Below, in pieces: positions 9,772 to 21,264 of a stretch of 27,457 nucleotides of DNA; within the stretch, counting starts at the first letter, position 1, and each line of letters opens with the position of its first letter. The DNA comes from Monosiga brevicollis MX1 (Eukaryota; Opisthokonta; Choanoflagellata; Craspedida; Salpingoecidae): the NCBI RefSeq assembly GCF_000002865.3, contig NW_001865039.1, positions 3,550,501 through 3,577,957 of the forward strand, in the 5' to 3' direction. Below the pieces are notes generated by a model. That model worked only from the letters and a program-made list of their open reading frames with translations, made no database searches and was not told where the DNA came from. Both the position numbers and the translations under genes were made by a program.

Positions 9772-12700
9772 TCAGGTGGCGGGGCAGGCACGATAGTAGA
9801 CCTCGGCAATGTCAAACGCCTCGTGTGCGTGCGTGTCTTCGTGGCCATTTGAGTAGTCGCAGAGCATATCAGCCAAGTTGTCGCTTTGCAGCATGTGTCG
9901 CAACCAGGCTTCCCGCTTACGCTCGTACTCGCGTTGCATGCCATGCCCGGCCAGGACTGGATAGGGTGCTTGAACATTCTCGACGTGGAGCAAGGGCCAG
10001 ATCTAGGTTTGTGGTTAGCAGTGCCAACGTCAAGCGGTCAGGCTTTTATGTGTAAAGTGCGACGCACTTGCGCAAAGCCCGTATCAACAACATACATTTT
10101 GCGTAAACGTAAGTTCAAACCATGAGGTGAGGTACAAGGGGTCGCGCTTCTTGTCCTTTTTCAATAGCTTGAGACTTGTATCCCACACGCGCTTGAACAT
10201 GTTCATCATCAAGGGATCATCCAGCAGAGCCGGCAACGAGCTGAGCAAAATGGCCTGCATGCCCTCATTCTACCCAAGGCCGGCGCGCGCATGCAAAAAG
10301 AAATAAGATGTATCGGGTCAAAGCAAAGAAGAGCCCGTTCAGTCTAACCACAGCTGGGCGCAGCGGTGCGGGGTGTGTCTGCCGCAGTACACGACGCGAC
10401 ATACCTTGATCTCAGGGTGATGCACAATACGCGTGACAAGGGCGTTGCGGTAGAGGGAGAGGAAGGTGACGTTGCTAAGTTGTGTCATGATGGGGCATGG
10501 GATGCTGTCGCACAGCTCTTGCGCAGACTTGTTGATGCCACTGAGTCTGCAGAACACAAGCAGTGGCCGGCAAATGAGACGAGAGAAAATCGTCGACGCC
10601 GTCAAGTCGGTCAGGCGCCTACTTGACAACAATTGTCGGAGGCTTTCGTTCATTCCCCAGCTACTTATAGCCACCAAACAGCCATGTGAGAGAGTTTGGC
10701 CGGTGGAAATCCCTTCGCTTGGGACAGGGCAAGCTCAACATGTCATAAAAGCGGCTGCGTCACATTGATCAAAACATACTTGTACGCCACGTTCCAATGG
10801 CGTTCCGCCTTGCAAGGTCAGAGTGTAAGTTTTGTTGGCCGCAACGGCCCTGCTTGACTCGTAGAGCGGCAGCAGTGCCCATCCGTTGCACATCTACATG
10901 TTCGTGGATATGGCCAAGTAATGTTCACATGGACTGAAGATGAGAAGCGATGCGTAGAGAACCAATTCATGTACGAGAAAGAACAGGCTTCATCCAAGCC
11001 CGACACAAGACGCACATCAAAGCGCCCACGAATGGGGCTGAAGCAGGTCGTGACCAGCTCAACCAGGATGGAAAGTGCAGTGTTCCGCGAGCTAGTTTAC
11101 GCAAGATTTCAAAGGCAGGGTTGGTGTGTCAGTTGAACAGCCTCGCCAGCGGGCCTCGACCAACGTGCAAAGGGAAAGGCTTGGGACCCACTCGGAGCGC
11201 ACGATGAAGATGCTATCAGCCTCGGAACTGCCGGGTAGATCCGACGAGCTCGTCCACTTCCATGTGGTCGGCTTCTTCTCGCTCCTGTGAGGTTTGTGTC
11301 ACGATGATGAAAGCAGGGTCGGGTACCCAGGCTGGAAAACGCGCAGAAGAGCAGGTACATAGGTCTGACCAGGCTGCGCGACACTGGGCCACGTTGGACT
11401 GGAACGACTCGCCGTCAAAAAGGCTCTATATCAACGTGTCGATTGATCCACATGAGGACGCCCACGATATCTGGCCGACGACGTCATGACGATCAACCCA
11501 CCAGCAAAACCACTCGCTCCTCAATAGTGACGCCTCGCGCCAGCGGAGGGACAGGGATGTGTTTTGCGTCTTGAATTTTCAACGTCTTGCTCAAGGCAAC
11601 CTACAATGTATGATTGTGCGTGAGCCTTTCGCTGCGCACAGGCAGTGGCAGATGGTACCTACCGGAGCTGGGATAAGCTGGCCCTGATCGTCCCATGCAA
11701 AATGGGTATAGTCAAAGCCCAGATCATCAGTTTGCAAGCCAAGGAGCGCCAGTGGATCCGTGTGCGTTCGCGCTTCTGCACTAAGAGATGGTCGAAAACC
11801 AGCCCTGGCCAAGGCTTCTGGTACATGCTGCATCCCGGCATCCATGTCTTGAGCCACCGAGGATACAGCAACGGAGAGACGTGACTTGCGCTGGCTCCGG
11901 GCAACCAAGGACGCCCGGTCCCGCTCACTCAGGCCCTCGCTGGCACCATCGTTATCGGCCGCCGCTGCGGCCAAGCGAGCCATGGCCGTACGTGTGCTGG
12001 GACGCGATGTCTCGCTGGCGGGAAAGAAGACCGTATTGGGTGTATTGGCTGTGCCGGGTGTTAGCAAACGCGCAGCGGCGTCAGCAGGTGGCGCAGAAGC
12101 CCGCGCGGGCGCTCTGGGGTTCAAGGGGGCAGCTGATGGTGGAGGCTCTTGTGCCATGCGCACGGCTGTCTCCCCCGACTTGGCCACGGGCGGCGGCGGA
12201 CCCGTGGCGATGGAGCCTTCGGACCCTGTGGACGGTGAGGGGGAGCGATGTGGTTGCGCGGCTACCGTTGTGTCTAATTGTGGTGCAGAACGCCCAACCA
12301 TGGACATGCGCGCTGCTTTGGGCGCCGGCATAATGGACTGCCGATCTCCAGGCATACCATCCAAAAATTCAAGGTAAGATGTAGGTGCATAGCCTGCGCG
12401 ACCCTCCTGAGTGGTGACATAGGTCCATCCATTTCCTTGATCCACCTCCAGTAGCTCTAAAAGCTGACCCGCGATAACTGGAAGCTCTGGCGGACCCTCA
12501 CCCGCGTAGTCAGCGACGACACGCAAGCGAGTCGGTGCTGGTGCGGGTGCCGGTGCTGGAGTCGAGGCCGCAGGCGCCAGCGGGGATGGGGTAGCGCCGG
12601 GTGGCGGAGTTGCGCCGGCACTGGCGGCCGTTGCAACGTCCTCCTCTTCAGGTGCCGCAAGATGCGGAAAGTTTTGCTCAAAGGTCACGGCAATATCATC

Positions 12701-12925
12701 CAATTCATTGCCGATCCGATCGAGCTCGTCAAAGAGGCGCTGGCGCTCATCATCCTCTAGCTGATCGTCCTCCTCAAGAAGATCATAGGCATCTTCAATC
12801 TCCGCAAACCCATCTTGTACACGGCCGTAGAGAGCACTGGCACCATCCTCATCCAGCAAGCCTTCTCGCTGGTGGTTAATCAAGTCCAGCTCGGCCTGCA
12901 GTTGCTCCACCACCGCGTCCGCCAT
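9772..12925 (-). CDS. NPHP1: Nephrocystin-1
   Basis: Nephrocystin-1 is a ciliary transition-zone scaffold with a coiled coil, an SH3 domain and a nephrocystin homology domain. Ten exons on the minus strand are inferred: 12925-11663, 11600-11502, 11425-11370, 11284-11192, 11091-11016, 10893-10780, 10660-10623, 10546-10405, 10269-10096 and 10002-9772. Phases are consistent and give 761 residues, close to the vertebrate length of about 730. Residues 1-90 are acidic and helical (coiled coil). A Pro/Ala-rich linker leads to an SH3 domain at about 133-188 (VVADYAGEGPPEL, GWTYV, GYAPTSYLEF). A disordered Ser/Pro linker follows. From about 385 the nephrocystin homology region shows SLFDGESFQSN, RAAWSEKKPTTW, FIVRSDS, LSILVEL, CNGWALLPLY, TLQGGTPLERG and PPTIVVKLSGIN, in the same order as in animal NPHP1. 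The start is the first Met downstream of a T-rich stretch. Longer frames upstream of it lack similarity. Confidence 0.9.
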
Positions 12926-13101
12926 CGACGCTGGTGCGATTGGGGCGTCTGTTCTCTCCACTTGAAAAAGAAAAAAAAAAAAAAAAAAAATCTCAAAAAT
13001 TTCGCAGGAAAAGTGTGACGATGGAGACGTTTTAACAATGTCATCATTTATTATCTGACATGTGAATAATTTTGTCAGACATTTGAGAATGAGGCGCGGC
13101 G
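12926..13101. promoter_or_regulatory. Divergent promoter between NPHP1 and the ankyrin gene
   Basis: Only 176 bp separate the two start codons, so the promoters must overlap or be shared. The interval holds an A-rich run at about 12965-12990 (a pyrimidine tract ending in AG on the NPHP1 strand, so a 5' UTR intron is possible). It also has a perfect 7-bp inverted repeat, TCTGACA (13054-13060) and TGTCAGA (13073-13079), near the ankyrin start. No clear RFX X-box was found. The inverted repeat is only a candidate binding site. Confidence 0.5.
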
Positions 13102-14820
13102 ATGGAGGTGGGGACGATGGAGGTGGACGAGCTGGCACAGCGCATGGTGGCGCTCCTGGGCTCACGGCAGTTTGAGACGTGTCTCGTGGTAATGGAGGAG
13201 AGTGAGAGGGAAATTTGCGAGGCTGCTGTGCAGCATTGGTCGGATTCGGTGCGTTTGCCGTGATGAGCATGTGCGCAGCTCCGTCTCTTTTCGGTTTGTG
13301 CTGTGTGTGATGGCGGGGTGGGGATCGTGTTTGTGCGTCCTTTCCCATTCGTTGGATGGTTGTGCTCGTGGCAGAGGGGCTGGACCCTATTGCACAAAGC
13401 CTGCGCGATCAGTGGGGCAGCTTTCATCATCCAACGGCTTCTCGACCTTGGTGCCGATTTTAGTGCTCAAACCGAGGTAAGCCAAAGAGGTGGTCAACGA
13501 CCCAGGCACTCAAGCAGTCTTGTCATTGAGGGCTGGCTCACCCTGCTGCGGAATGAACGACGCAACTACAGCGTGAGCGAACACCACTTCACGTGGCTTG
13601 CAGCACTGGACAATATGAAACGGCTCAACTCTTGCTGGATTGCGGAGCGGACCTTCATGTTTTAGACGTGCGTTCCCCCTTTGCAAGGGTATTTAGCGTG
13701 CATGTTTGGCGTTGCCTCTTGGCTGTTCCTCTGATTGGAACTAAGGGCTCCTGAATTTAGGATTGGGGTTCACCTTTGCACACTGCCAGTGCACACGGGC
13801 ATGTGGCACTCGTTGGCTTGCTCCTTGCTCGAGGCGCAGCTGTAAACGAGCGCGACAAGGTCAGAGGAGTGCCGAAGCCATGCAAACCCGATGCAATCGG
13901 CAGCTTGTCAATGTGGAGCAGTGGGCAGCAGAAGACGCCTATTTGCTTGGGGGTAGGCTGCTCAGGTTTGAGCCTCATGCGGTGCATGGAGGTCTACAGG
14001 ACGGTTTTTGTGCCTTGCACCACGCTTGCTTCCACGATCATCTGGCTGTTGTGGCATGCCTCCTTGAAGCTGGCGCAGAAGTTGATGCTCCAGATCAGGT
14101 AGGTGACATCTCTTCTCGTAATCCCAAACCCTGGTGACCTGCTGTTAGGTCTTGCAGCTGCCCATCACGACGGGTTTTGATGTGTTGGTGCGATAGTTGG
14201 GTCGCACAGCGCTTCTTTTCGCGTGTCGAGCCCGAAGCTGGGATATTGTCCGCGTTCTTCTGGCCCATCAGGCGGATGTCGATCGGGAAGACGAGGTCTG
14301 GCATCCTGGTTCTCACATCATCTGACTCGGCCCTCACTGTCAGCCACAATTCGCTCAAAAACGTCCCCTAACCCTAACCCTAACCCAACGCAGCGTGCGT
14401 TTACGCCCATCAATACTCTCTTGCGCTCGGTGCAGGAGGTGGATGCAACAATATCTGCCGTAAGAATGCTCTGCAGTTTGGTACAGAGCGCACCGCTGTG
14501 TAACTTCTCACGTATTCTACCTGTGTCGATAGGTCCTGTACGAGCTGCTTCAGCGCAGTCGCTGTATGACAGAATACGGCTCATCAGTTGCTGCGGGTGG
14601 GTATTGCAATCCCGGCTACTTGTTGGCGCGCGCTCTCTCATCTGCCGCGGCGGCCTGTCTCCCGCGCGCAGTCGCCGATGACTTGAGACGGATACGCCAC
14701 AATATCTCCGCGCGCCGAACGGCTGTCCTAGTCAGCGTTGGGTGGCGGCAAACAATGGCCCTCTTTGACCACGGTGTTTTGTGCAGCCTTCCAGAAATAC
14801 AATGTCAACTCAGGCACTAG
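13102..14820 (+). CDS. Ankyrin-repeat protein with one exon per repeat
   Basis: Ankyrin repeats are protein-binding modules, and the partner is unknown. Eight phase-0 exons are inferred: 13102-13248, 13375-13476, 13572-13667, 13761-13859, 14000-14098, 14197-14295, 14394-14459 and 14533-14820, giving about 331 residues. Exon 1 encodes a short helical N-terminus. Exons 2-6 each encode one ankyrin repeat of 34, 32, 33, 33 and 33 residues. Examples are GWTLLHKACAIS..., TPLHVACSTGQYETAQLLL, SPLHTASAHGHVALVGLLL, CALHHACFHDHLAVVACLL and TALLFACRARSWDIVRVLL. Exons 7-8 give a weaker repeat (FTPINTLL...VLYELLQ) and a C-terminus I could not identify. A SOCS box was considered but not seen clearly, so the end at 14820 is provisional. 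The divergent neighbour is NPHP1, so a ciliary role is possible but unproven. Confidence 0.75.
14366..14386. repeat. Interstitial telomeric repeat (CCCTAA)3CCC
   Basis: These are 21 perfect bases of the C-rich telomeric strand. They lie in the inferred ankyrin-gene intron 14296-14393, ending 7 bases before its 3' splice site. TTAGGG is the telomere unit of animals and many of their relatives. Confidence 0.95.
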
Positions 14821-15280
14821 AGTTGATGCTGGGTCGACGTCGTAGCCGTGAGCATCGATCTCTGCGCAATTCTCGGGCGACTTGTTTTGTTCCCTTGATG
14901 GTGTGAATGCTGCGCTGTGAGTTTTTTCCAATCGATAATCAGATTTCTCGAGGCATCAAACTTCTTGTTGTCATCGCTGTGAAGCTTCAAGGTGCCCGTG
15001 GATTGTAAAATGTGCTTCATATTTGAGTTTATGGCTAACGTATATCGCCAACGGTCATACCACATGGAATACACCGGCTCTCGTCCGATCGCCGCAGTTA
15101 AGCCATGTTGGGCCATGCTAGTACTATCGTGGGTGACCAGATGGGAATACATGGTGCTGTTGGCCTCATTGATTTTTTTTTTTTCTTTGAAAATTATTAA
15201 TGTCAGACCACGGTTGTGTTCTGTAACGTTCAACAGTTTCTTGGTGCTGCTGATTCGATCGAATCCCACCACTCACCACC
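14821..15280. other. Intergenic region between ankyrin and helicase genes
   Basis: There are 460 bases without a recognised gene. A T-run lies at about 15173-15184. This is the left boundary zone of the accessory island. Confidence 0.5.
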
Positions 15281-18200
15281 ATGTCACAGAGCCGTGAAGT
15301 CCCGTGCTGCCATTGTGATTTGACCTTTCACAGTCGGTTGGCCAGAGAACAACATGTTTCACGGGTGCGTTGGACCGTCGCTCTTCCTGTTCACTTTCTT
15401 CTCTGCGAAAAACACATCGCGACGGCTCACTGTCCTCGGACATAGGTTCACCAGAAAAGCACGCGAATCAAGCTGAATGGGGAATTGATTGTCAAGCATC
15501 GAAATGAGGACGGAACCTTTCATTGCCCGGTGGAAGGTTGTGGCTACTTTCATCAACGCGCCAACACCCTCAAGTCTCATCTCCGGCACAACCATGAGAA
15601 CATGCCGACTTCAGTACCGGCTGCGCCTGCCGCCTGCCCTCCTCATCGTCAAAAACCTGCTCGGACGCGCACGAAAAAACGTGTGGTCAAGCTTGATCAA
15701 CAGCACGGCATTGCCGCGGCGCGAATTTTCATGGACGAGATTGGGTGCCTTGTATCCCCCGTCTTTGAGTCTCCAGTGTGCACGCAGTGCGGCCATGTCC
15801 TGAGAGGCAGGGTGACGCATCATCTATTCAAAAAGCACCATGTGCGGTGCAGCCAAGAAGATATTGATGCAGCCATGGCACTCCTGCGCCCGCTGCAGCC
15901 CGAGGAGCCACCGATCGACCTTGGGGCAGAATCTGAGCCTCGTTTGCCTGTTGAAGGCATCCCCATTCTGGACGGTGTGGGTTGCCCCCTGTGTCAGGCA
16001 TGCTTTACGACAAAAGGAAGCCTTTGGAATCACATCGTAGCCGAGCATCCCGACGAACCAGAGGCCAAGCAGCCGCCTCGACGTGTCAAGCTGCAAAAGC
16101 CGCTGCGCGGCGCTGGAGCCCGCTGTATCGAGGTCATTGTCGAAGAAAGCCACGATGCCTCGGCAGCCGACGTCAGCGAAAACGAGGAGGAGCTGGAGGA
16201 GCAGCAGCGGTTCAAACAGCTCATCTCAAGCACCCGGGCCATGGCCTCAGAGGCCGAGGAGAAGCGCTGCCCGCACGGCGTTCACCAGATGCACCCGTTC
16301 TACGATAGCGTGGGCATGACGCTGATCCTGAGTGAGCTGACCCCAGAGCAAATTCTCAAGCTGGGCCACGACACCCCACCCGCACCACTTGTGTCGGGCA
16401 TGCAAGAGCTCTTCTGGGAGGCCCACGAACAATTGTCCCAGCACGGTCTGGCGGCTGCTTCCGTGGCGTCCTTGTTCAAAGATGAAGACTTTCAGGTTCA
16501 GCCGCAATCTTTACCCCAAGTATCCCCTGGCACGATGGGCAGAAACCTGAACATCGCAGCGCGCCTGGTGCATTTTTTACTGCTGCTGGAAGCGATGCCA
16601 GCCCCCGAGCCATCCAGCTTTTTGAGCCAGGTGCTTGCCAGCCGTGGGGAGGCCATAACTACAGCTGCCTTGGCCGTGCAAGAGGCGCTGGATGCGGGAC
16701 TGAGCGGGGCAGATCTTGTCGAGCCCTTGGCGGCACTGTGGCTGGCGCTGGTGAATGCAGAGCTACATCTCTTTGATAACGACAAGGTGCACTTTGTCAA
16801 CGTGTTTTTATTGTGCACGGCCGTTTCCACGGGAAGCGGTGTCTTGCAGGACATCCGGCGCTGGTCCACAACGCTGGCCGGCCTGATTTATATTTTCAAG
16901 CTGTTTTTGCTCCGGTTTGGCAAGGCACAGCGATGGGCCACTGCGGGTAAACTCAGAGCTTTCCTACAGCCCGGACGGCTGGTGCATTTTTTGAGCCAGC
17001 GCATGGCGGCGGCTCGCTCTGTCAGCACGGTCGAGGGGCAGGTTGGAGTGGATATTGAGGTGCAAACGGACGGGGACATGACGGACGAGGCGCTGCACAC
17101 TATCGTTTGTCAAGGTGTTGAACTCAACGTGACAGAGATTGGGACCGCCCTGGCACAGATGCGCAACGATATGAAGGAGGTCCTGGACACGCACATCTTG
17201 CTGGAATCAGGTCTGCGAGAGCAACACATTGGCGAGTATGCTCGGCTACGCTCGAAGGAGGATCGGACCAACAGGGTGAAGAATTGGTGGGTGGGCCATG
17301 GCAGCCCAGCTGAGCGGGCGCTACTTGATCACATTGGCCAGACTCCGAGCTTGCGGCAAGAGTTTATCTGTACAGAGCTCGGGCCAGAAGGAGCCAATGA
17401 AGAGCCGACCTTTCGAGAAGACCGCGTGCGGGAATGGCTTCTATTTGTGGGCAGGTTTAACCAGCTGGCGCTCACCTACACGCACGTGGCTGGAGGTATG
17501 ATTGCGGTTCAGCAAAGACTTTGTTTGAGAAGTTTGACATGCTAATTGTATTATTCTTACCTATTTGCATTGGCTTTGGCGTTTTGTTAGGTCTGCCACC
17601 TCAAGCAACCGTATATCAAGGGCTATCCTACAAAAATGGCGTGGGCCGGCAACGGGCCGTGTTTTTTGCTGAAAGGCAGCTGTCCATATTGACTCGTCTG
17701 GGTAAAACCCACGGGCTCTCTCTAGATGAGCAGCACGCCTATCGGTACATGGACGAGGAAGTCAGCAAGCTGATTTTCATGTATTTGCTGTTGTGCAAGC
17801 CTCTGGAGCAGATGCTAACCAGCTGGCTGGAGAAGCGGGGCGCTCTTCAAATCCCTCGCGATGGTGGGCGTGGAACCTACGACGATGATCAGGAAGAGGA
17901 GGATCCATTGGAGGACGAGCAGGATGAAGACCACATGAGCCACGACGATCTCATGACCTTGCGACGCGAGGTACAAGACGCTCAGCGCCACTATAACAAC
18001 AGCCACCTGCTCTTCAACATTGCGCCTCTGCAGACCATGCTCAGCCCAGCCTCCATCTACGCTGCCTTTCGTCGACAAATGACCGCCTACCTGCATCAGC
18101 CAACGCTGGGGGTGGCCAAGTGGCGACACGCCGCGACCTTCTGGATGACAACATTTGTGACAAACCGGCTCTTTGCCGACCCCGTGAGCACTTTAGGTAG

Positions 18201-21200
18201 CCTGATGCGCACCCAGGCACAGCCCTTGGGCAACATGGCCAAAGACTTCTGTGCTACCACAACAAGCAACCAATTGCAAGCCAAAATGTCATCACGTCTG
18301 ATGCATCAGCTGGCCTCACAAAGCTGGCATGCCTTCTTGGGTCTTGACCGCAAGCGCAGCGTGGCCGAGCTCACAGCCGCCAGGGAAGCTTTGGAAGGTC
18401 GCCACCCCATGAGCTGGAGCGTGTCATCAAAGCTTGAAGCAGACGGGCGCATCATCATGGATACGCAAGCTGAGCATGATATCGGCTACATGACCCAACT
18501 GGCTCAGCAGGCACGCATCTCGTGGGGCCACGGCTTTAAAAGCCAAGAACAATTGGACCTGGCAGCGGCCATTGACCAGCATCGGGCCGAGGATGGCTGG
18601 CTGATTGTTGTCGCGCCGTTAGACATGGACAAGAAGCTTTGTACCATGCCCGAACTGGGTTGTCACCCGCATGCCGGCACGGTGCTGTGGATTGTGCCTT
18701 TTGCGACCTCGGCAGACAATTTGCTGCGGCGTCTGCAGGCGGCTGGCCACAGTGCGCAAAGGTGGCTGGGCCCCTCAACGCCGGTAGCAGCTGGCCTGGG
18801 CGTGCTTATCATCACGACTGACAAGTTTGTTCGCGCGGGCTCTGACGCCCTGCACGCACGTGCTTGCTTCCAGGGCATTAGAACCGTTGTTCTGGACGAG
18901 GCGCACACGCTCATCTCTGATGCCAGCCACCGGAACATGATGGCTCAAGTCGGGGCCTGCGTGGCCTCTGGCGGATGGACCAACATCAAGCGCGTGGCCT
19001 TGACTGATACTTTATGCATGTGCGACCAAGAGCGGCTTTTTCGACAGCTGGGTCAGCAAGCAGGGGGCAAACTGTACCGCCTGGAAACGATGTGTCACAA
19101 TGTGGAGCTGCGTGTGCATCATGGCGACCAGCGGGCCTTCTTGTCGCACGCGCAAGGTCTTGTAGACAGACAGCGGATGACGCGTCAGGCGAATGAGGAG
19201 CGTGTGCACATGATGGTCTTTTGTGACTCGGTGGCCGAGGTGAAGCTGCTGTGTGACCAGCTGCACGCACGCGGCTATGCAGCCTTGCCCTACTATGCAG
19301 ACTTGGAAGAGATGGCGCAGAAGGACCATCTGGCGCGGTGGCAACAGAGTGAATGCGACGTCATTGTCGCCACCAGCTGTTTGAGCATGGATGTGGACCT
19401 GCTTACCGTCCGCCACGTGCTATGGTATGGCAGTGGCCATGACGTGTATACCCTTGTACAGGTGAGTTGTTGCTCAGACGTCCGCGGAACTGTCTCAATT
19501 AAAAAAAAAAAAAAAATCAATGGTTGGTTGAGCTAATGGTGTGCATGTAATCGGCTGTAGGCATTTGGTCGCGCTGGCCGTGATGGAAAGGGCGGAGCTG
19601 CCGAGCTGTGGCTGCCAGTCAGGTGCGGCCCAGCACCAGGCATGGAAGCCTTTGTCGAGGGCAGTGTGTGTCGAAGGTGGACGCTTGGCAAAATGTTGGA
19701 TCCCCGCGCTGCTACATGCCTTGCCACCGGCCAGGCTCTCTGTGACGTGTGCACGCAAATGGCACAGGAAGTGCAGCCAAGCATCGTCACACATCGTGAA
19801 CATGTCAATCCATCAGGCGAGACTGCAGTGATGGCTGATGTATCGCCACGGTCAAGTGCTGGACTTGATGCAGCCACCGCAGAGCCTATGCCTGTGTCAG
19901 ATTCACCCACGGTGTCAGATTTCGAGCTTCAGGCACAGCGACAGGAAGAAGCTCGGGCACAGCCAGTGCAGAGCAGTGACCATCGTCAAGCTCCACCATC
20001 CGGCGTGACGACAGCCTCTGAAGCAGGCTCGGCCATGGCTGATGCTTTGCCAAGGCCACGTGCAGCGCGGCTTGACAAAGAGGCCGCAGAACCCATCATG
20101 TCTCTGCCAGCAACACCGACGACATCTGACTTTGAGCTTGAGTTTGATTCCCTAACAGAACTGCAAGAAGATGATGCACCATGTTCTTCCGTGCCAGGTC
20201 TGCGGGTCAAAACCACGTCAGAGGGTGAAAGTGTGTCTCAGCCCGCAACAGAGTCTGCAGCTTCAAACGAGGCTACGCAGATTCACACGGCTTTATTACC
20301 TAGTCTTGGAGCACCGCTGCCATCTCTACCGGTACCTTCGGCCTTGCCGATGCGTTTGCCCGTGCCTTCTGCTCTCGATGCCTTGCCACCACGGCCCAGG
20401 GCAAACGTGCCCTCGGCAGCGCTGCGTCATACGCGTGCCCGCGCTCTGGCGGAACGCACAGCTGCCGTAGACGCACCCATGGAGAGCTCTTCCGATTGTG
20501 ACGACCCTCTTGATGCAGACACCGCCGCAGAGGCCGAGGCCACGCAGCACCCTTGCTCTTTGTTGGGCAACCAAGGGTCTGGACTATCTGGCGCAAATCC
20601 TGCATGGCCTTCTGCCAAACGAGTGACATCTGCTACATTGCCCCCGGCTGCTTTATCATCGCGAAGAAGTGAGGCGGCGTCGATGCCACGCCTGAGATCA
20701 AACAAGCGAGCCAGGACGACGCGCTCGCGCCTGATCCACAAGGCAGCGGCTGACAAGTTTCTGGATGCGCTGAGGTTGATGCACGGCTATTGCATGCCAT
20801 GTACCATTCGCCAGTCTCAAGCCGTCTGGCAAGCTCAACATATCTGTCCCGAATCAGACGACACATGCACCCGGTGCCATCTCGCGGGGCACAGAACCGA
20901 CGAGTGCAACATTGATTTTGAATCTGCCACACGAGAATGTTGCGCCAGATGTGGCATGCCATCTAGGATCGGCGGCTACCCCTTGAAGCATCTGCCGGGC
21001 TGTGCAATCGATAAAGGCCTTGGACGAGTCTTGAGCTCCATCGTCCTCCTTGCCGACTGTCATCCGCGGCTGCGCCAACTGGCCAAGCGAATGGGATACG
21101 ATCTTCGGCCGGGGACGCTGCAGACGCGACATTTTCGCGAAAGATTTGTCGCATGGCTGTACATGGAAGACAAGCATCTGCCGGCAGGCCATTGGCACCT

Positions 21201-21264
21201 TGTGGAGTTTGTGATTGAAAGCGTTGAGATTTTGATCGGGGCAGCCGCGAGGGCTGTGATATGA
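15281..21264 (+). CDS. C2H2 zinc-finger / RecQ-like helicase, telomere-linked-helicase type
   Basis: Four exons (15281-15364, 15446-17495, 17591-19461, 19561-21264) give 1902 residues. C2H2 fingers lie at C9/C12/H25/H30 (split by intron 1) and C55/C60/H73/H78, with further Cys/His pairs downstream including CPLCQACF...H. A helical region follows (HFVNVFLLCTAV, NRVKNWWVGHGSP, SYKNGVGRQRA, RYMDEEVSKLIFMYLLL), then an acidic linker. The RecQ-like core shows motif 0 (GFKSQEQ), a motif I remnant PLDMDKKLC at 1054-1062, DEAH at 1147-1150, and motif VI QAFGRAGRDG across the last intron. A RecQ-type zinc site follows (C1372, C1388, C1396, C1399). After a disordered Ser/Ala-rich stretch comes a second Cys/His cluster from C1746. 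The order resembles fungal subtelomeric RecQ helicases with N-terminal zinc fingers, from memory. Loss of the glycine-rich P-loop makes ATPase activity doubtful. A decayed paralogue lies at 25066 onwards. Confidence 0.8.

Noticed and set aside
12926-13348. N-terminal extension of NPHP1 in the same open frame
   Set aside because: It is rich in His/Pro/Lys, crosses an A/T run and the ankyrin exon 1, and has no similarity to nephrocystin. The Met at 12925 fits the family length.
14660-14820. SOCS box at the end of the ankyrin protein
   Set aside because: Leu/Cys/Arg-rich stretches exist in more than one frame, but none matches the SOCS pattern well enough to name.
17490-17600. Apparent frameshift between two large overlapping frames of the helicase gene
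   Set aside because: GTATGA at 17496 and TTAG at 17590 form an intron in phase 1, and the paralogue has an intron at the same place (26871-26959).
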